A stretch of 6,004 bases of DNA from Bacillota bacterium (lineage in GTDB: Bacteria > Bacillota_A > Clostridia > Acetivibrionales > DUMB01), in the NCBI GenBank assembly GCA_023621975.1, contig JAMOAC010000148.1:1-6004 (forward strand). Direction: 5' to 3'. Positions 1-6,004 of the stretch are shown here, one piece after another; position 1 is the stretch's first letter, and each line of letters starts with the position of its first letter. The notes beneath the pieces were generated by a model. It was not told where the DNA came from. It did not search any database and saw only the letters and a program-made list of their open reading frames with translations. The position numbers were made by a program, and so were the translations under genes.

Positions 1-2916
1 GAAGTTATAAGGGCTTCAGACGCCAGTTCCGGGCTGAGGGCAGGATTTGTAAGGCAGACAAAGGACGATTTGCGGTTGGAATTGCTGAAAGCGGCAGCTG
101 AAAGCAATGCAGCCGGTGATAAGGAAAAGGAAGAAGTAAGGAAGGTTGAAAAACAGGAAGCCAGACCTGCAGCTCAGGAAGCCAAACCTGCGGCTAAGGA
201 AGAAGTAAAAACGGAAGCAAAGCCAAAAGCAAAAGCAGAAACAAAGACTGATGTCAAGGCGGAAACCAAAGGGGAAATAAAACCTGAAACCAGGACTGAA
301 ACCAAAGCAGAAGCTAAAGCTGAAGTCAAAGGCGAAGCTAAAGCTGAAGTCAAAGGCGAAGCTAAAGCTGAAGTTAAGCCTGAAATTAAAGCGGAAGTTA
401 AAGCTGAAGCCAAGCCTGAAGCCAAGCCTGAAGTTAAAGCGGAATCCAAACCGGAAACCAAAGCAGACGTTACACCGGAATCCAGAGCAGAGGTAAAAGC
501 AAATATGGATACAGTTGTAAAGGATGTTCCAAGGGAAACAATTGAAGCAAAAACAGAAAAAACTGAAACACATGGTAAAGCAAAAGAAGATAAAAAGGCT
601 GTTGATAAGGCAAGACAGGTTGACCTGAAAGAAAGTGTGGCACAAGGAGCAGCAGGTAGAGAAGCAGATATCAAAACTCTTGAAAAACCTGAAATCAGGA
701 AACAGGAAGAAGGAAAAAGCGCAGTATCAAAAAGTGAACAACGCATACACATGGATAAAGGGCAACCACATAAGGAACACCATATTCACGGTACCGGCCG
801 CAGGAATCTTGAAACTACTGTTACGGAGGCACCAGCTGCCAAAATTGAAGTTAATGATTCGCCGAAAAAAGACTCAAGACGTGAGTCTAAAAACAGGGAT
901 ATAGATAAAGAAGCAAAGAGGGAACAGAAAAAAGAAACTCCCAAAATTTCAAATAATGTAAGAAAGAGAAAGATAAGGCCGCATGACATAGCATTGTACG
1001 GGAAAAAGGGAATTGCCGAGGTTCTTTCTGACGATGACTTTGTGCTTGATGACATCTATGAAGGCGGAAGCAAAAAGGTAAGAAAAGCCACCAAGCAAAA
1101 GAAGGAAGACAAAAATGCCAAAACTGACAAGGATGACAAGGTTGAAAAGAACAAACCTGCAAAGGCTGTATTAACGTCTGTAAAAATTCCTGAAAGCATT
1201 ACTGTCAAAGACCTGGCAGAGAGATTGAAGAAGACTGCTGCAGAAGTAATAAAGAAGTTGATGAGTTTGGGCGTCATGGCCACTCTCAATCAGGAAATAG
1301 ATTTTGATACGGCAGCTATAATTGCCGATGAATTTGGAGTACAGGCAGAGAAGGAAGTAGTGGTCAGCGAAGAAGATATTTTGTTCGATGAGTCCGATGA
1401 AGGCGAAAACATGCAGCCAAGGCCGCCTGTAGTGGTTGTTATGGGCCATGTTGACCACGGTAAGACTTCACTTCTTGATGCCATCAGGCAGACTAATGTA
1501 ACTGAAAAGGAAGCTGGCGGAATAACACAGCACATAGGCGCATACATGGTCAATGTCAACGGCAGGAAAGTGACTTTCCTTGACACGCCGGGACATGAGG
1601 CATTTACGGCAATGAGAGCAAGAGGAGCTCAGGTAACGGACATCGCTGTGCTTGTAGTTGCCGCTGATGACGGTGTCATGCCTCAGACAGTCGAAGCCAT
1701 TAACCATGCGAAAGCGGCAAATGTTACAATAATTGTTGCAATAAATAAAATTGATAAGCCGGGTGCAAACCCCGACAGGGTAAAACAGGAACTTACGGAA
1801 TACAACCTTATACCGGAAGAATGGGGTGGCGATGTAATTTGTGTACCGGTATCAGCCAAAACAAAGGAAAACATTGACCAGCTGCTGGAAATGATCCTGC
1901 TGACTGCGGATATGCTTGAACTAAAGGCAGACCCTGACAAGCAGCCTAAAGGAACGGTTATTGAGGCAAAGCTTGACAAGAACAGGGGACCTGTTGCAAC
2001 GCTTCTCGTACAAAGGGGTACGCTTAAAGTTGGAGATACTATCGTTACAGGAACTACAGTGGGAAGAATAAGGGCAATGATTGATGATAAAGGCAGAAAC
2101 ATTAAAAAAGCAGGCCCGTCTACACCTGTTGAAATTCTCGGTTTGCCTGAAGTTCCCGAAGCAGGTGAAATATTCTATGCAGTAAAAGATGAGAAAGTGG
2201 CAAAACATCTTGTTGAAAAGAGAAAAGCTCAACAGAGGGAGCAAATGCTCAAAGCTAAATCCAGGGTATCCCTTGATGACCTGTTTAACCAGATACAGGA
2301 AGGCAAGGTAAAAGAACTGAACGTGATTATAAAAGCGGATGTTCAGGGTTCGGTTGAGGCTGTAAAACAGTCCCTTGAAAAGTTAAGCAATGATGAAGTA
2401 AGAGTAAAGACCATTCATGGCGCGGTCGGTGCAATAACGGAAACTGACGTACACCTGGCACAGGTATCGGATGCCATAATTATCGGATTCAACGTCAGGC
2501 CGGGACCAAATGTAGCTGATCTTGCAAAAGAAGCCGGTGTCGATATAAGGCTGTACAGGGTTATATATGATGCCATTGAAGACATTCAGGCAGCCATGAA
2601 AGGTATGCTTGAACCCGAGTTTAGAGAAAAGGTATTAGGCCATGCTGAAGTAAGGCAGATATTCAAGGTATCAGGAGTAGGCACTGTTGGTGGATGTTAC
2701 GTAACGGACGGTAAGATAACAAGGAATTCCGATGTGAGGGTAGTAAGAGACGGAATAGTAGTGCACGAAGGAAAACTTGCTTCCCTCAAGAGGTTTAAAG
2801 ATGATGTAAGGGAAGTAGTGCAGGGATTTGAATGCGGACTTTCTATCGAAAAATTCAACGATATTAAAGAAGGAGACGTTATTGAGTCCTTCGTAATGGA
2901 AAAGGTAGAAAGATAG
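1..2916 (+). CDS. infB: Translation initiation factor IF2, 5'-truncated by the window
   Basis: IF2 is the cytoplasmic GTPase that places initiator fMet-tRNA on the 30S subunit and promotes 50S joining. The frame is open from base 1 and gives 971 codons before TAG. The true start lies upstream; a TTG at 70 is in frame but has no convincing ribosome site. In window codon numbers: a charged Lys/Glu/Ala-rich region covers about 1-395, with the repeat tract at 70-165; an IF2_N-type helical module covers about 400-447 ([12 protein letters not shown]...); the GTPase core has G1 GHVDHGKT 482-489, G2 GGITQHIG 506-513, G3 DTPGH 528-532, G4 NKID 582-585 and G5 SAK 618-620. A beta-barrel domain II (about 650-740), domain C1 from about 757 and domain C2 (about 868-971) follow. 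C2 carries the conserved [20 protein letters not shown], which is the fMet-tRNA-binding end. All GTPase motifs are intact. The C-terminus is complete. Confidence 0.98.
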   Translation, partial: EVIRASDASSGLRAGFVRQTKDDLRLELLKAAAESNAAGDKEKEEVRKVEKQEARPAAQEAKPAAKEEVKTEAKPKAKAETKTDVKAETKGEIKPETRTETKAEAKAEVKGEAKAEVKGEAKAEVKPEIKAEVKAEAKPEAKPEVKAESKPETKADVTPESRAEVKANMDTVVKDVPRETIEAKTEKTETHGKAKEDKKAVDKARQVDLKESVAQGAAGREADIKTLEKPEIRKQEEGKSAVSKSEQRIHMDKGQPHKEHHIHGTGRRNLETTVTEAPAAKIEVNDSPKKDSRRESKNRDIDKEAKREQKKETPKISNNVRKRKIRPHDIALYGKKGIAEVLSDDDFVLDDIYEGGSKKVRKATKQKKEDKNAKTDKDDKVEKNKPAKAVLTSVKIPESITVKDLAERLKKTAAEVIKKLMSLGVMATLNQEIDFDTAAIIADEFGVQAEKEVVVSEEDILFDESDEGENMQPRPPVVVVMGHVDHGKTSLLDAIRQTNVTEKEAGGITQHIGAYMVNVNGRKVTFLDTPGHEAFTAMRARGAQVTDIAVLVVAADDGVMPQTVEAINHAKAANVTIIVAINKIDKPGANPDRVKQELTEYNLIPEEWGGDVICVPVSAKTKENIDQLLEMILLTADMLELKADPDKQPKGTVIEAKLDKNRGPVATLLVQRGTLKVGDTIVTGTTVGRIRAMIDDKGRNIKKAGPSTPVEILGLPEVPEAGEIFYAVKDEKVAKHLVEKRKAQQREQMLKAKSRVSLDDLFNQIQEGKVKELNVIIKADVQGSVEAVKQSLEKLSNDEVRVKTIHGAVGAITETDVHLAQVSDAIIIGFNVRPGPNVADLAKEAGVDIRLYRVIYDAIEDIQAAMKGMLEPEFREKVLGHAEVRQIFKVSGVGTVGGCYVTDGKITRNSDVRVVRDGIVVHEGKLASLKRFKDDVREVVQGFECGLSIEKFNDIKEGDVIESFVMEKVER
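157..198 (+). repeat. Two 21-base degenerate direct repeats (EARPAAQ / EAKPAAK) in infB
   Basis: Bases 157-177 and 178-198 are adjacent 21-base units encoding EARPAAQ and EAKPAAK. They differ at a few positions, some of them silent (GCA/GCG in the fifth codon). They lie just upstream of the longer Lys-x-Glu-x tract and look like an older, separate in-frame duplication within the same low-complexity region. Confidence 0.75.
310..381 (+). repeat. 24-base tandem repeat, two identical copies plus one diverged copy
   Basis: Bases 310-333 and 334-357 are identical 24-base units encoding EAKAEVKG. Bases 358-381 are a third unit that matches for the first 16 bases and then diverges (GTC to GTT, AAAGGC to AAGCCT). 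The unit length is two tetrapeptides, so gain or loss keeps both the reading frame and the Lys-x-Glu-x register. Identity at synonymous positions implies a recent duplication. Confidence 0.9.
406..429 (+). repeat. 12-base perfect tandem duplication (EAKP x2) in infB
   Basis: GAAGCCAAGCCT occurs twice back to back (406-417 and 418-429), identical at every base. It is a second site of apparently recent in-frame duplication inside the tetrapeptide tract, separate from the 24-base units. Confidence 0.85.
489..507 (+). promoter_or_regulatory. Candidate internal translation start within infB (IF2 short form)
   Basis: An in-frame ATG at 505-507 lies nine bases after the tetrapeptide tract ends. It is preceded by AGAGGT (489-494) with a ten-base spacer. 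Initiation here would give an 803-residue IF2 that lacks the repeat tract but keeps the IF2_N module, GTPase core and C-terminal domains. Shorter IF2 forms made by internal in-frame initiation are established in E. coli and reported in Bacillus subtilis. In this sequence it is only an inference: the site could be chance in a purine-rich region. Confidence 0.25.
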
Positions 2917-2938
2917 AATGTGTTCATATACCCTTTAA

Positions 2939-2947
2939 AAGGTGGTG
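2939..2947 (+). promoter_or_regulatory. Ribosome binding site of rbfA
   Basis: AAGGTGGTG matches the anti-Shine-Dalgarno complement AAGGAGGTG with one mismatch and ends eight bases before the ATG at 2956. It decides the rbfA start against an in-frame GTG at 2920, which would have this site inside the coding sequence. Confidence 0.8.
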
Positions 2948-2955
2948 TGTGTACG

Positions 2956-3303
2956 ATGGCTGACAGAATAAGCAGGATATCTGAGGAAATCAAGAGGGAG
3001 ATAAGCAATATCATACAGAACGAATTGAAAGATCCCAGACTGCCGGAACTTGTAAGTGTTGTTTCGGTAAATGTAACAAGGGACCTCAGATATGCAAAAG
3101 TATATGTAAGTGTTTTCGGCAGTGATGAGCAAAAGGAGAATGCGCTTGAGGGCTTAAGAAGTGCTGCCGGATTTATCAGGAAGGAAATAGGGCACAGGGT
3201 GAAACTGCGGTATACTCCGGAAATCCAGTTTGAGCTTGATAATTCCATTGAATACGGCGCTTATATCAATAAACTTATTAAGGAAACGATGGAGACGGAT
3301 TGA
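2956..3303 (+). CDS. rbfA: 30S ribosome-binding factor RbfA
   Basis: RbfA is a small KH-fold protein that binds immature 30S subunits and helps process and fold the 5' end of 16S rRNA; it is also linked to cold adaptation. The product is 115 residues, normal for the family. Recognisable parts are the N-terminal MADRISRISEEIKREIS, DPRLPELVSVVSV with TRDLRYAKVYVS (about 26-52), the helix with the Ala-x-Gly kink (SAAGFIRKEIG, about 69-79) and the conserved LRYTPEIQFELDNSIEYG (84-101). The ATG at 2956 is chosen because of the strong ribosome site upstream and because family members start MA.R..R. An in-frame GTG at 2920 would add 12 unrelated residues. The gene is 39 bases after infB, the usual neighbour, and four bases before nrnA. 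Confidence 0.97.
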   Translation: MADRISRISEEIKREISNIIQNELKDPRLPELVSVVSVNVTRDLRYAKVYVSVFGSDEQKENALEGLRSAAGFIRKEIGHRVKLRYTPEIQFELDNSIEYGAYINKLIKETMETD

Positions 3304-3307
3304 AGCG

Positions 3308-4276
3308 ATGATACTGATCGATATAATTAATGTTTTGAAAGAGTCAAAAAAAGTTATTGTAATGCCGCATGTTTCAGTAGATGGAGACGGTCTTGGTTCA
3401 AGCCTTGCACTGGGACTTGCCCTTGAAAAGATGGGGATAAGTGCGCAGATATGGCTTGAAGAAGATATACCGTTTATGTACAGCTTTTTACCCGGCAGCC
3501 ATCTTGTCAAGGTTTATGACGGAGATAGCAATGCCTTCGGGGAAGGTATTGATACGGTTGTAGCCCTGGATACAGGCGACCTTCCCAGATTGGGTAAACG
3601 CGCCGAGGTATTCAATAAGGCTGAAATTACAATAAACATTGACCATCACAATACAAACGATGAGTTTGCGCAGTACAATTTTGTAAATGTTAATTCTTCA
3701 GCTGTTGGAGAGATTTTATATCAGCTTATAAAAATGATGGGAATCAGGTTTGACAAGGATATTGCAACATGCCTTTATGTTGCAATATCTACTGATACCG
3801 GGGGTTTCAGGTACAGCAATACAACATCCGTTACTCATCAGATAGCAGGCGACCTGTTGAACTCCGGGGTGAATGTAGCTGAAATATCACAGAAGATTTT
3901 TGATATTACATCATACGAAAAAGTCAAACTTATGGGAGCTGCCATAAATTCCCTTGAACTTTTTGAGAACGGAAAAGTTGCATTTATAACAATAAGCGAT
4001 GACGACATGAAGTCAACGGGAGCCAAGGAGGAAGAATGTGACGGTATAGTAAATATCGGAAGGAATATCAGGGGAGTAGAAGTAGCGGTAATGATTAGGC
4101 CAAGAAGTAACGGAGAGATAAAGGTAAACTTAAGGTCAAATTCATATGTTGACGTGTCGGAGATTGCAAAGCTCTATTCCGGCGGAGGGCACAAGAGAGC
4201 AGCTGGCTGTACCGTAACTGGAAGCAGCGAAGAAATAAAGGCAAAACTATTGGATGATATAAGGAAAGTGCTTTAG
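3308..4276 (+). CDS. nrnA: DHH/DHHA1 phosphoesterase, NrnA-type oligoribonuclease / pAp phosphatase
   Basis: NrnA-type enzymes degrade two- to five-base RNA fragments to mononucleotides and remove the 3' phosphate from pAp, using Mn ions in the cytoplasm. They replace Orn in many Firmicutes. The product is 322 residues, typical length. The DHH domain motifs are present: HVSVDGDGLGS (21-31, with metal ligands H21, D25, D27), VALDTGD (85-91, D88), the signature DHHNTN (112-117) and STDTGG (161-166, D163). The C-terminal DHHA1 domain carries GGGHKRAAG (292-300), the RNA-binding loop. Motif I has Val where Pro is common before Asp. The ATG at 3308 is chosen over upstream in-frame starts that would overlap rbfA by tens of bases. 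Its ribosome site is weak (GGAG at 3291-3294, 13 bases away). With only four bases after the rbfA stop, translational coupling is likely. Specific substrates are inferred from family and context. Confidence 0.93.
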   Translation: MILIDIINVLKESKKVIVMPHVSVDGDGLGSSLALGLALEKMGISAQIWLEEDIPFMYSFLPGSHLVKVYDGDSNAFGEGIDTVVALDTGDLPRLGKRAEVFNKAEITINIDHHNTNDEFAQYNFVNVNSSAVGEILYQLIKMMGIRFDKDIATCLYVAISTDTGGFRYSNTTSVTHQIAGDLLNSGVNVAEISQKIFDITSYEKVKLMGAAINSLELFENGKVAFITISDDDMKSTGAKEEECDGIVNIGRNIRGVEVAVMIRPRSNGEIKVNLRSNSYVDVSEIAKLYSGGGHKRAAGCTVTGSSEEIKAKLLDDIRKVL

Positions 4277-4278
4277 CA

Positions 4279-5166
4279 ATGAATGGCATATTGAATGTGT
4301 TGAAACCGCCGGGAATGACGTCTTTTGATGTTGTTTCGTATTTGAGGAAAATCTCCGGAGTCAGAAAAATAGGACATGCGGGAACCCTTGACCCGGGAGC
4401 GGCAGGGGTTCTCCCTGTGTGTATAGGCAGTGCTACAAAGGCAATTGAATATATGATGGACAAGGATAAAGTGTACAGGGCGGAATTGACACTTGGGACA
4501 GAAACAGACACACAGGATTCCTGGGGAAATATAATTTGCGAAAAAGACGTAAAAGCCACGGAGGAAGAAATAAAAGACTGCATTTACAGCTTTATAGGTG
4601 AACTGGAACAGACGCCTCCAATGTATTCGGCTGTCAAAATCGGAGGCAGGAAGCTTTACGAGCTGGCAAGAAAAGGTATTGATGTTGAAAGAAAGCCAAG
4701 AAAAGTCAAAATATATTCAATTGACATATTAAAAATCAGCGGCAGAAAGGTTTTGTTCGATGTTGCCTGTTCCAAGGGAACATATATAAGGACATTGTGT
4801 GCGGACATAGGGCAAAAACTTGGCTGTGGCGGTCATATGTCTTTTCTCTTGCGTAAAAGTGCAGGAATTTTTGACATTCAGTCAGCCCTTACACTTGAGG
4901 AAATAGAATATTATGCCGAAAAAAACCTGCTGGAATCAAAACTTGTGAGTATTGACAGGGTACTTGGCGATTTCAGAGCTGTCACGCTTAATCCGGATAA
5001 ATTAAAAAGGCTGTGCAACGGCGCTTTTGTTTTCACAGGTGATTTGAAGCTGTTGAGAGGCGAAAATGTGAAAATATACGATATTGACGGCTGTTTTATA
5101 GCCATTGCCGAGGCAGTGGCACAGGGCAGCCGCTTGATGTTAAAGGCAAAAAAGGTATTTTACTAA
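4279..5166 (+). CDS. truB: tRNA pseudouridine(55) synthase TruB
   Basis: TruB converts uridine 55 in the T-loop of most elongator tRNAs to pseudouridine and also acts as a tRNA-folding chaperone. The product is 295 residues, a full-length family member. It shows the N-terminal GILNVLKPPGMTSFDVV (3-19), the catalytic loop GHAGTLDPGAAGVLP (32-46) with nucleophile Asp38, the conserved Tyr66 in VYRAELTLGTETDTQD (65-80), QTPPMYSAVKIGGRKLYELAR (111-131), and CSKGTYIRTL (164-173) with the conserved Arg171. A PUA-like C-terminal region follows (about 235-295). The ATG is two bases after the nrnA stop (TAGCAATG). The nearest purine-rich stretch (AAGGA at 4261-4265) is 13 bases away, so coupling to nrnA translation is likely. 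Confidence 0.97.
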   Translation: MNGILNVLKPPGMTSFDVVSYLRKISGVRKIGHAGTLDPGAAGVLPVCIGSATKAIEYMMDKDKVYRAELTLGTETDTQDSWGNIICEKDVKATEEEIKDCIYSFIGELEQTPPMYSAVKIGGRKLYELARKGIDVERKPRKVKIYSIDILKISGRKVLFDVACSKGTYIRTLCADIGQKLGCGGHMSFLLRKSAGIFDIQSALTLEEIEYYAEKNLLESKLVSIDRVLGDFRAVTLNPDKLKRLCNGAFVFTGDLKLLRGENVKIYDIDGCFIAIAEAVAQGSRLMLKAKKVFY

Positions 5167-5172
5167 GGGGAG
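5165..5172 (+). promoter_or_regulatory. Ribosome binding site of ribF
   Basis: AAGGGGAG overlaps the truB TAA stop and ends six bases before the GTG at 5179. It supports a GTG start for ribF. The ATG at 5177 overlaps the GTG but is in another frame and would have only four bases of spacing. Confidence 0.75.
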
Positions 5173-5178
5173 ACTTAT

Positions 5179-6004
5179 GTGGAAGTACTATCAGCTGCAA
5201 ATCAATTTACAGGCAAAAGACATACCGCGGTTGGGCTGGGAATGTTTGACGGCTTGCATATAGGCCATATGGAACTCATAAACAAGCTTATTGAACATTC
5301 GCGCATAAATAAACTGCATTCAGTAATATATACTTTTAAAAACCATCCTGAAAACATAATAAACAAGCAGGCTTTTACCAAGCTTCTGATGACGGAGAGA
5401 AAAAAGACAGAATTGTTAAGAAAAACAGGCCTTGACTATATGGTTCTTCAGGAGTTTGATGAAGCCTTTTCCCGTATAATGGCTGAAGACTTTGTGAGGG
5501 AAATACTTGTTAAGAAACTTGGAATGAAGCTGGCGGTTGCAGGATTTAACTATAGATTCGGCTATGGAGGGCAGGGTGACGTTAACTTGCTTAAAAAGTT
5601 AGGAAGCCGATATAATTTTGACGTACTGGTAATACCGCCCGTAATGGTTGATAATGAGCCGGTGAGCAGTACTCTGATACGAAATTATATTTCAAAAGGT
5701 CAAATGGAAAAAGTGTTCAAACTTTTAGGGCGATATTATTCAATTGACGGCACTGTGGAAGAAGGGAAAAGGCTTGGTGCGGAATTAGGCTTCCCAACGG
5801 CAAATATTTATCCTGATCCATACATAGTATTGCCGCAGGACGGTGTATATATTACCAAAACAGTTATCGACGACAAAGAATACGGAAGTGTTACGAATGT
5901 AGGAGTAAACCCTACTATTGAAAATTCATCACAAGTAAAACTTGAAACTCATATAATCAATTTCAGTCGGAATGTATATAACAGGAATATAGAAGTCTTC
6001 TTTA
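5179..6004 (+). CDS. ribF: Bifunctional riboflavin kinase / FAD synthetase, 3'-truncated by the window
   Basis: RibF phosphorylates riboflavin to FMN and then adenylylates FMN to FAD. 275 codons are present and the frame is still open at the window edge; family members are usually slightly over 300 residues, so only a short tail is missing. The N-terminal nucleotidyltransferase domain shows GMFDGLHIGH (21-30), AGFNYRFGYGGQGDV (121-135) and PVSSTLIRNYISKG (161-174). The riboflavin kinase domain begins near GRYYSIDGTVEEGKRLG (184-200), with GFPTANI (204-210), DGVYI, NVGVNPT (240-246) and ETHIINF (256-262); the Glu of ETH is the likely catalytic base position. The start is GTG at 5179: it is the first start codon after an in-frame TAA at 5164, has a good ribosome site, and gives the usual roughly 20 residues before the FDG motif. 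Closeness to truB (12 bases) matches the Firmicute truB-ribF pairing. Confidence 0.96.
   Translation, partial: MEVLSAANQFTGKRHTAVGLGMFDGLHIGHMELINKLIEHSRINKLHSVIYTFKNHPENIINKQAFTKLLMTERKKTELLRKTGLDYMVLQEFDEAFSRIMAEDFVREILVKKLGMKLAVAGFNYRFGYGGQGDVNLLKKLGSRYNFDVLVIPPVMVDNEPVSSTLIRNYISKGQMEKVFKLLGRYYSIDGTVEEGKRLGAELGFPTANIYPDPYIVLPQDGVYITKTVIDDKEYGSVTNVGVNPTIENSSQVKLETHIINFSRNVYNRNIEVFF

Larger units (their letters stand above)
208..495 (+). repeat. 24 consecutive in-register tetrapeptide units (K-x-E-x) in the IF2 N-terminal region
   Basis: Read in the infB frame, this 288-base stretch divides into exactly 24 twelve-base units with no slip in register. The pattern is Lys/Arg, then Ala/Pro/Gly/Thr, then Glu/Asp, then a variable residue (A, V, T, I or S). 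Examples are [16 protein letters not shown] and KPEA. The exceptions I see are KPKA (second unit, third position) and TPES (23rd unit, first position). The alternating charge, with proline or glycine in many units, suggests an extended or weakly helical, highly soluble linker. IF2 N-terminal regions are known to vary greatly in length and sequence between bacteria, so this is most likely a species-specific linker. No function is shown by the sequence. Confidence 0.9.

Noticed and set aside
16..752. Two long minus-strand open frames (16-645 and 174-752) opposite the infB repeat tract
   Set aside because: Their products are monotonous Phe/Ser/Arg or Ala/Leu/Ser strings that mirror the Lys-x-Glu-x repeat. 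The frames stay open because the repeat's few codons contain no reverse-complement stops. There is no family resemblance and no separate ribosome site that I can support.
1683..2244. Minus-strand open frames opposite infB domain II and the end of the G domain
   Set aside because: They lie fully antisense to a well-conserved coding region, have no recognisable motifs, and look like chance frames.
2931..2943. Short inverted repeat CCTT-TAA-AAGG overlapping the rbfA ribosome site
   Set aside because: Only four base pairs with a three-base loop, too weak for a terminator (no T-run follows) or a credible switch.
2920..2955. GTG at 2920 as an alternative rbfA start adding 12 residues
   Set aside because: The extra residues do not fit the family N-terminus, and the strong ribosome site at 2939-2947 would lie inside the gene. 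The ATG at 2956 is much better supported.
3230..3307. Upstream in-frame extension of nrnA into rbfA
   Set aside because: It would overlap rbfA by more than 70 bases and add 26 residues not seen in the family. The ATG at 3308 places the DHH motif I at the usual distance from the N-terminus.
1..6004. Search for mobile elements, CRISPR arrays, tRNA/rRNA genes, riboswitches and defence genes
   Set aside because: None seen. Gaps between genes are 39, 4, 2 and 12 bases, leaving no room for an FMN riboswitch or other leader before ribF, and the only direct repeats are the in-frame coding repeats of infB.

Overview
The window is a run of five plus-strand genes with almost no spacer: infB (5' end cut off), rbfA, nrnA, truB and ribF (3' end cut off). 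This is the downstream half of the nusA-infB translation operon. The rbfA-nrnA-truB-ribF order, low to middling GC (about 40% by eye on sample lines), frequent AGG/AGA arginine and ATA isoleucine codons, and GTG starts with purine-rich Shine-Dalgarno sites point to a Firmicute. A clostridial relative (cellulolytic Ruminiclostridium/Acetivibrio-type) is my best guess, from gene order and style rather than from any search.

Layout: 1-2916 encodes initiation factor IF2. It has a very long charged N-terminal part containing 24 consecutive in-register Lys-x-Glu-x tetrapeptides (208-495), then an IF2_N module, the GTPase core and the fMet-tRNA-binding C-terminus. After a 39-base gap comes rbfA (2956-3303), a 30S maturation factor. 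Four bases later is nrnA (3308-4276), a DHH/DHHA1 nanoRNase/pAp phosphatase. Two bases later is truB (4279-5166), the tRNA psi55 synthase. Twelve bases later is ribF (GTG at 5179, running off the window), the FAD synthetase/riboflavin kinase. No promoter, terminator, RNA gene, mobile element or CRISPR array is seen. There is no gene-free stretch longer than 39 bases, so the block reads as one co-transcribed unit whose promoter and terminator lie outside the window.

Together the genes cover translation initiation (IF2), 30S subunit maturation (RbfA), tRNA modification (TruB), recycling of very short RNAs and pAp (NrnA), and flavin cofactor synthesis (RibF). This is ordinary core-genome content. 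I found no undescribed system. The parts most worth a second look are the repeat-expanded IF2 N-terminus, a possible internal start just after it, and the overlapping ATG/GTG start of ribF.
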